From Alphaproteobacteria bacterium (GTDB lineage Bacteria > Pseudomonadota > Alphaproteobacteria > Rhodobacterales > Rhodobacteraceae), in the NCBI GenBank assembly GCA_030425145.1, contig JAUHVK010000020.1, forward strand, positions 1-64,000: DNA of 64,000 nucleotides. The letters run 5' to 3'. Positions within the stretch are counted from its first letter, which is position 1. Each line of letters begins with the position of its first letter. The notes beneath the pieces are model-generated. The model searched no databases. It was not told where the DNA came from and saw only the letters and a program-made list of their open reading frames with translations. The translations under genes and the position numbers were made by a program. Positions 59,302-64,000 of this stretch are shown here, piece by piece.

Positions 59302-59759
59302 TCGACCACATGGTCGAGCAGGGACGTAAGCGGCGCCCAGTAGTCATCCACGCTCAGCAGGATGATCGGCTTACCGTGCAGGCCAAGCTGCCGCCAGGTG
59401 AGGACTTCGAAGAACTCGTCGAGTGATCCAGCGCCGCCCGGCAGAACGACGATGGCATCGGCGTTCATCACCATGACCTTTTTACGCTCATGCATGGTTT
59501 CGGTGATGATGAAACGTGTGAGGTCGGTCTTGCCCACCTCCAGATCCATGAGGTGCGTGGGGATCACGCCGAACGTATCGCCGCCTGCATCCTGAGCACC
59601 GCGCGCCACCGTGCCCATCAGCCCGACATCCCCCGCGCCGTAGACCAGCCGCCAGCCTTCACCCGCGATGGCACGTCCAAGCGCGTCTGCGGCCTCGGTA
59701 TAGTTGGGATTTTTGCCGGGACGTGAGCCGCAATAGACACAGATGGATTTCGAGATCAT
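59208..59759 (-). CDS. LOG-family protein (nucleotide 5'-monophosphate phosphoribohydrolase-like)
   Basis: A 183-residue Rossmann-fold protein: SICVYCGSRPGKNPNYTEAA, LVYGAGDVGLMGTVARGA and the LOG motif VVLPGGAGSLDEFFEVL (PGGxGTxxE) with the Arg of MHERKKVM. LOG enzymes release cytokinin bases or cleave nucleoside monophosphates. It ends inside the convergent rarD gene. Confidence 0.9.
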   Translation of the reverse strand: MISKSICVYCGSRPGKNPNYTEAADALGRAIAGEGWRLVYGAGDVGLMGTVARGAQDAGGDTFGVIPTHLMDLEVGKTDLTRFIITETMHERKKVMVMNADAIVVLPGGAGSLDEFFEVLTWRQLGLHGKPIILLSVDDYWAPLTSLLDHVVDQGFADASLLGFVETTTSASDTITALRRALS

Positions 59760-59873
59760 GGGTGCACGTCCTTGACACTAGGCGGAAAGTTGCCTGTTGA
59801 TACCTGTGTTGCTAGATACGCTCAACTGCGGGAATGGCTTGGTGCCATCCTTGTGTCTGAGACTTGGGGAAAA

Positions 59874-61553
59874 ATGAGCAAAACTGCTATGACAAAAGGT
59901 TCGTCCGGGGTGGTCCTGGGGGGACTGGCAGCGGTGGCTGCCGTCGTGTTGGCGATCTATGCCAGCCGAACCGTTTTTCCTGTGGAATCAACAGACACGC
60001 CCGAGGCGCAGGTCGCGCCAGAGCCTGCGCCAGTGGTCGCGGACAGTGCGGCGGTGGATACAGACGCGCCGGTGACGGCTGACGCTGAGCCTAGGACAGT
60101 TGTTGTCGCTGAACCCGCGCCGGAGGCTGCGGCCCCAGAGCCGGAAGTCGTCGCTGACGGCGCAGACAATGCGGCAGAGAATGACTCCGTTGCGGATGTG
60201 GTCGAAACACCTGCGGTGGTCGCACCTGCCTTTGACGTTGTCCGCGTGGCACCAGACGGGCAAACGCTGGTCGCAGGGCGCGCGCCCGGCGCGCGGGAAG
60301 TGGTGATCCTTGTCGATGGCACAGAGGCTGGGCGCACGACAGTGGATGGTGCGGGCAAGTTCGTGGCCTTTCTTGATCTACCCGAAAGTGCCGCGCCGCG
60401 CGTGGTCAGCCTTCTGTCCGAAGGAGAGGCCGGATCGACCGAAAGCAACGATCAGGTGATCCTCGCACCCGTCGTGCGGACGGCAGAAGCACCCGCTGTC
60501 GAACCGACACCTGAACCCGCCGCACCAGAAACTGACACGCAGGTTGAAACGGCAGCATTGCCGGACCCCACTGCAACGCCGGAGCCAGAAGTGGCTGCTG
60601 TCGCTGATGAGACAGGCAGCGCGGAAGAGGTGGCAGTCGCCCCCGAAACCGTTGAAACGCCAGTTGAGACCGCTGAAGCGCCGGAACAGACTGCAACCCC
60701 AGAGCCGGAAGCGGCGGGTGTTGCCGATGAACCGAGCAGCACGGAAATGGCCGAAGCTACCCCAGGGGTCGCGGGGCTGCCGGTTGAGAGCGCTGAAGAG
60801 CCAGAACCCCTTGCCACGACCGAGGCAGAGGCCACAGACTCGTCGATCGAAACCACTCAAGCACCGGATGAAGCGCAGTCAGCCGCTCCCGTCGAAGAGA
60901 CCGTTGCGGCAACGCCCGTCGAAGAGGTGACGGCAGCGCCCGAACCGGTGGCGTCTGCACTTATCGAAGACACCGCAGTCACTCCGGAGGTCGAGACGGC
61001 CGCTGCGCCAAGTGCACCCGCTGTGATCCTGTCTACCGAAGAGGGCGTGAATGTCCTTCAGACCGGCGGCGCCCAGCCAGAGGCTCTGGATCAGATCGCG
61101 CTGGACGCGATCACCTACGAAGATGCCGGGTCCGTCGCTTTGACCGGGCGCGGCTCGGCGCAGGAATTTGTACGTGTCTATCTCGACAACCAGCCGGTTC
61201 TGACCACCGAGATCGGCACCGACGGCCAATGGCGCGCCGAATTGCCGGATGTGGATACCGGTACCTACACGCTGCGGGTGGATGCGGTGGACGCTTCGGG
61301 CGATGTGACCTCGCGCGTCGAGAGTCCGTTCCGTCGTGAAGACCCTATGGCCCTTGCCGAAGCGGCAGGCCGCGCAGATGGACCCTCTGTCATCAAGGTC
61401 GTCACCGTCCAGCCGGGCAACACGCTCTGGGCCATCGCGCGCGACCGCTATGGCGAAGGTCCGGCTTATGTCAAAGTGTTCGAGGCGAACCGAGACCGCA
61501 TCCGCGACCCCGACCTGATCTATCCCGGACAGGTGTTTTCCATCCCCGATTGA
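59874..61553 (+). CDS. LysM-domain envelope protein with Ig-like domains and long acidic linker
   Basis: A 559-residue protein. N-terminal TM helix (GVVLGGLAAVAAVVLAIYAS) likely anchors it in the inner membrane facing the periplasm. An Ig-like module lies at about 115-180 (VVRVAPDGQTLVAGRAPGAR), followed by roughly 190 residues of Ala/Glu/Pro/Thr/Val-rich low-complexity sequence, a second Ig-like module at about 400-490 (EFVRVYLDNQPVLTTEIGTD) and a C-terminal LysM (VQPGNTLWAIARDRYGEGPA, NRDRIRDPDLIYPGQVF) that binds peptidoglycan. Start at 59874 with GGGGA upstream. Confidence 0.88.
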   Translation: MSKTAMTKGSSGVVLGGLAAVAAVVLAIYASRTVFPVESTDTPEAQVAPEPAPVVADSAAVDTDAPVTADAEPRTVVVAEPAPEAAAPEPEVVADGADNAAENDSVADVVETPAVVAPAFDVVRVAPDGQTLVAGRAPGAREVVILVDGTEAGRTTVDGAGKFVAFLDLPESAAPRVVSLLSEGEAGSTESNDQVILAPVVRTAEAPAVEPTPEPAAPETDTQVETAALPDPTATPEPEVAAVADETGSAEEVAVAPETVETPVETAEAPEQTATPEPEAAGVADEPSSTEMAEATPGVAGLPVESAEEPEPLATTEAEATDSSIETTQAPDEAQSAAPVEETVAATPVEEVTAAPEPVASALIEDTAVTPEVETAAAPSAPAVILSTEEGVNVLQTGGAQPEALDQIALDAITYEDAGSVALTGRGSAQEFVRVYLDNQPVLTTEIGTDGQWRAELPDVDTGTYTLRVDAVDASGDVTSRVESPFRREDPMALAEAAGRADGPSVIKVVTVQPGNTLWAIARDRYGEGPAYVKVFEANRDRIRDPDLIYPGQVFSIPD

Positions 61554-61710
61554 TCCGACTGTCACGCAGCTGTGATTTTTCTGCGCTAGCCCTGCGACAC
61601 ACACAGCATATTGCGGGGCTTGCCGGATGCATTCCGCGATATATAGTGTTCTCTATAGACCGGGGCGGGGGCTCCCGTCCTGAGGCTGGTACAGGCAGAC
61701 AGGGCAGGAG

Positions 61711-62307
61711 ATGAGTCCCCCCATGGATGGTACTTTCAGAACGGCTTTTGTGCGTGAACCGGGTGCGTTGAAGCATCACCCGGCCTTGGTGCTGAATGCG
61801 GATTACAGGCCATTGTCCTATTATCCGCTGTCGCTCTGGCCGTGGCAGGATGCGGTCAAGGCGGCGTTTCTCGACAGGGTCGATATCATCGCCGAATATG
61901 ACGAGGTGGTCCGAAGCCCCTCGATGACGCTGCGAATACCGAGCGTCGTGGTGCTCAAGGATTACGTAAAACCGCAAAAGCGCGTGGCCTTCACGCGCTT
62001 TAATCTATTCTTGAGGGATGAATTCCGCTGCCAGTACTGCGGCGCGAAGGGGGAACTGACCTTCGACCATGTGGTTCCGCGCGCGTCAGGGGGAATCACG
62101 TCCTGGGAAAATGTCGTGGCTGCCTGTGCACCCTGCAACCTGCGCAAAGGCTCGAAAAGCCTGCGGCAAGCGGGGCTGGCCCTGCGCAAACCACCCCGTC
62201 AGCCCGGGGCGCAGGAGCTATTGAACATGGGACGCAAATTCCCGCCCAACCACCTGCACGACAGCTGGATGGACTTCCTTTATTGGGACGCCGAACTGGA
62301 GGCGTAA
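61711..62307 (+). CDS. HNH endonuclease
   Basis: A 198-residue protein. Conserved N-terminal part HHPALVLNADYRPLSYYPLS and the HNH/zinc core: FRCQYCGAKGELTFDHVVPR, GGITSWENVVAACAPCNLRK. AGGG lies 6 bases before the ATG at 61711; an ATG at 61723 is possible. This stand-alone form is common in alphaproteobacterial chromosomes; its substrate is not known. Confidence 0.9.
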   Translation: MSPPMDGTFRTAFVREPGALKHHPALVLNADYRPLSYYPLSLWPWQDAVKAAFLDRVDIIAEYDEVVRSPSMTLRIPSVVVLKDYVKPQKRVAFTRFNLFLRDEFRCQYCGAKGELTFDHVVPRASGGITSWENVVAACAPCNLRKGSKSLRQAGLALRKPPRQPGAQELLNMGRKFPPNHLHDSWMDFLYWDAELEA

Positions 62308-62548
62308 GCCCTTCGTAACAGAGGGCGCAACCAAGACCTGGATTGGTAAGGCGCACACGCACCGGAATCCTCGCAATTTTTGGCGCTTTGGAATGACGGC
62401 AATGCGGACAAAGTGATCTTTCGCGGCAACTGCGCCAAGGCCTGCTTTTGGCAAATTGATCTCAGATTTTATTGTACACTAAACGCAGGTTCGCGAGATC
62501 AGGTCATACCGGAGGCTTGAGGCAAGCAGTATTGCAGCGGCGGACGTC

Positions 62549-63076
62549 TCAAATGTCTTTGGCAAAATAGTGCAGATGCGGCCGCAACATCGGTTGATCT
62601 TTATACGTTGTCGTTTCTATCGGTGCATCCAACTCTACAAATCCAAGCTTAGGATACAGGTCTCTCATTTCCACATTCGGCGTGAGCGTATCCGCGATCA
62701 GTCGTTTGAGCCCCATTTCCCGGGCAACATTCTCCCGCGCTTCGATCAACGCGCGTCCAGTGCCCGTTCCTCTGGCCTTTTCAGTGACAAAAACCCTTTT
62801 GAGTTCCCCGGTATCTGGCCCAAGACGCTTCATCATACCACAGCCGACGATCTCGCCCTCTGGAGAGCGGGCAATGACCAAGCATCCCCTTGGAGGCAAG
62901 TAGTTGTGCGAGTTTTCCCAAAATTCAGCGAGTGCACTTTGCGGTGCCGCAAGATCGATGTCGAACCCTATGGCCCGCATGCGCTGTACAATTAGTTCAT
63001 AATATTGCGATAGAATGCCGTTCAGTTCGTCCTTGGCTGGCAGTTTTTCGCAAGTCTCAATCCTGATATCTTGCAT
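62549..63076 (-). CDS. GNAT-family N-acetyltransferase
   Basis: A 175-residue acetyltransferase. It has GCLVIARSPEGEIVGCGMMK, then GELKRVFVTEKARGTGTGRA with the acetyl-CoA loop R-G-T-G-T-G-R-A, and ADTLTPNVEMRDLYPKLGFV. Acceptor unknown. It lies alone between the HNH gene and the candidate RNA. Confidence 0.87.
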   Translation of the reverse strand: MQDIRIETCEKLPAKDELNGILSQYYELIVQRMRAIGFDIDLAAPQSALAEFWENSHNYLPPRGCLVIARSPEGEIVGCGMMKRLGPDTGELKRVFVTEKARGTGTGRALIEARENVAREMGLKRLIADTLTPNVEMRDLYPKLGFVELDAPIETTTYKDQPMLRPHLHYFAKDI

Positions 63077-63374
63077 GCCCTTTTTAAGGTCTCCAAAGGA
63101 ATGTCATTGAACGCACGATAGGCTAAGAAGGCGGGCATGTCAGCTTCCCTCTATCTTTCGGCACCTGCCGAACTATCATGCCCTTGCGATCATATCAGTC
63201 GTTCAATTAGCGCGCAGCATTAGTCATAAATGGCTCTGTGAAGACATCGCGCCTTCGCCATGGGCTGCACGAGGTGCTCGGGGTGCACAGGCGCAACCGC
63301 GTTTGCCTTTGGCTGGGCACGCGTTCATGCGATACATCGTGTGTTCCTTGGGTCGGGTCCCGATGCTGTTTTCG

Positions 63375-63520
63375 AAAAAAGAGGTGACGTCACCTGAGTT
63401 GGGTGGACATCCTCTCCCCCGTGCAGAGCCTCTCACGAGGCTCCGAACCTGTACCCCGAAGGGCCTGTTGAGACGCGTCTCTCAAGGTCTGAACGCACAT
63501 AGAGCGTCCGCAGAGAGAGG
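63375..63520 (-). ncRNA. Candidate structured RNA with its own terminator
   Basis: The minus strand over these 146 bases can form a closing stem (CCTCTCTCT with GGGGGAGAGG), and inside it hairpins GGACGC/GCGTTC, TTGAGA/TCTCAA and GAGCCTC-GTGA-GAGGCTC plus CCC-TTCG-GGG. It is followed by AGGTGACGTCACCT and TTTTTT, a Rho-independent terminator at 63375-63395. Upstream are a possible TTGGCG and TACCCT promoter pair 16 bases apart. No ORF fits. It might be a 6S-like or another small RNA; I could not assign it to a known family by eye. Confidence 0.5.
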
Positions 63521-63632
63521 GTAGTCGCCTGGGGTGTTCCGCCAAAAGACGGAACGGTTACCGGATCCGATGCGCAGGACACTCGGCGCGCTTGGTTAAC
63601 AAACACGAAACGGATCGTGCGCTTGCCGGTGC

Positions 63633-64000
63633 TTACCGCGACAGTTGTGCGGCTTCGCGGGCCAGCTCTTCGATGGCTTTCCAGTCGCCTTTGGACACGA
63701 GGTCTTTCGGCGCAACCCAGCTGCCGCCGCAGCACAGCACGTTGGACAGACCAAGGTAATCCGGCGCGTTCTTCAGTGACACGCCGCCCGTCGGGCAGAA
63801 CCGCACCTGGGGGATGGGTGCGCCGATGGCCTTGAGCGCAGGCGCGCCGCCATTGGCCTCGGCGGGAAAGAACTTCTGCACGGTGTAGCCGCGCTCCAGC
63901 AGTGCCATCGCCTCGGAAGCGGTCGCTGCCCCCGGCAGGAGCGGCAGGTCCGCCGCCTCGCAGGCGTCGAGCAACCGGTCGGTGGCGCCGGGTGACACGC
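63633..64000 (-). CDS. eda: 2-dehydro-3-deoxy-phosphogluconate aldolase (partial, runs off the window)
   Basis: C-terminal 122 residues of the Entner-Doudoroff aldolase: LPLLPGAATASEAMALLERG, VQKFFPAEANGGAPALKAIG with the Schiff-base Lys in VQKFFPAE, then VRFCPTGGVSLKNAPDYL and CCGGSWVAPKDLV. The start lies beyond base 64000. It splits KDPG into pyruvate and glyceraldehyde-3-phosphate. Confidence 0.95.
   Translation of the reverse strand, partial: VSPGATDRLLDACEAADLPLLPGAATASEAMALLERGYTVQKFFPAEANGGAPALKAIGAPIPQVRFCPTGGVSLKNAPDYLGLSNVLCCGGSWVAPKDLVSKGDWKAIEELAREAAQLSR

Noticed and set aside
63521-63600. Plus-strand sequence CGCCTGGGGTGTTCCGCC as a 6S RNA 5' end
   Set aside because: It resembles the 6S start consensus, but the matching 3' half would fall in the eda coding region; the minus-strand structure with terminator is a better candidate.
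1-64000. CRISPR array, tRNA or rRNA genes
   Set aside because: No regularly spaced short repeats and no cloverleaf or rRNA sequence recognised on either strand by eye.

Overview
The window looks like a chromosome segment of an alphaproteobacterium of the Roseobacter group (Rhodobacteraceae). It is GC-rich, has many ABC and TRAP importers, carries a soxBDAG sarcosine oxidase operon, and has the dusA / ruvX-DUF1289 / ccmI neighbourhood familiar from that group. No tRNA, rRNA, CRISPR array, integrase or transposase gene was found.

Left part (1-13.4 kb): the end of a polyamine-type binding protein, a peroxiredoxin, a VOC protein, a tungstate importer (tupBCA), a carboxymuconolactone-decarboxylase-like protein with a LysR regulator, a TRAP importer followed by a three-subunit FAD/[2Fe-2S] amino or imino acid dehydrogenase, and a lone UDP-glucuronate decarboxylase.

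Middle (13.65-45.06 kb): three modules stacked head to tail against the 5' end of dusA. The same 33-bp piece of dusA (codons for AARLSVAPMMD) occurs four times, at 13683, 23276, 39604 and inside the intact dusA at 45023. Between copies, each module starts with a related left-end sequence and finishes with a related right-end sequence that supplies a dusA promoter and start. Module 1 (9.6 kb) carries a PotABCD-like importer, an adenosine-deaminase-family enzyme, LysR and TetR regulators, a frameshifted adenine-deaminase-like gene and an agmatinase remnant. Module 2 (16.3 kb) carries one long operon: a LIV-type ABC importer whose second ATPase is fused to a UPF0261/Tm-1-like domain, an AraC regulator, an iron alcohol dehydrogenase, an SPFH (flotillin-like) protein with about 37 successive 11-residue repeats, two SRPBCC proteins, a metallo-beta-lactamase lactonase and an aldehyde dehydrogenase. 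The three enzymes match the logic of a BlcABC-like lactone pathway. Module 3 (5.4 kb) carries a ferric-reductase-like flavocytochrome, a small membrane protein, a two-component system and a PepSY protein.

Right part (45-64 kb) is mostly core chromosome: dusA and a dioxygenase-like gene, an RTX-repeat protein, DUF1289, ruvX, ccmI, soxBDAG, sodB, a glutathione transferase, rarD, a LOG-family protein, a LysM/Ig-like envelope protein, an HNH endonuclease, a GNAT acetyltransferase, a candidate structured RNA, and the C-terminal part of eda at the edge.

The strongest candidates for something undescribed are the integrase-less tandem module array at dusA and the module 2 operon that joins an importer, an SPFH scaffold and lactone catabolism.
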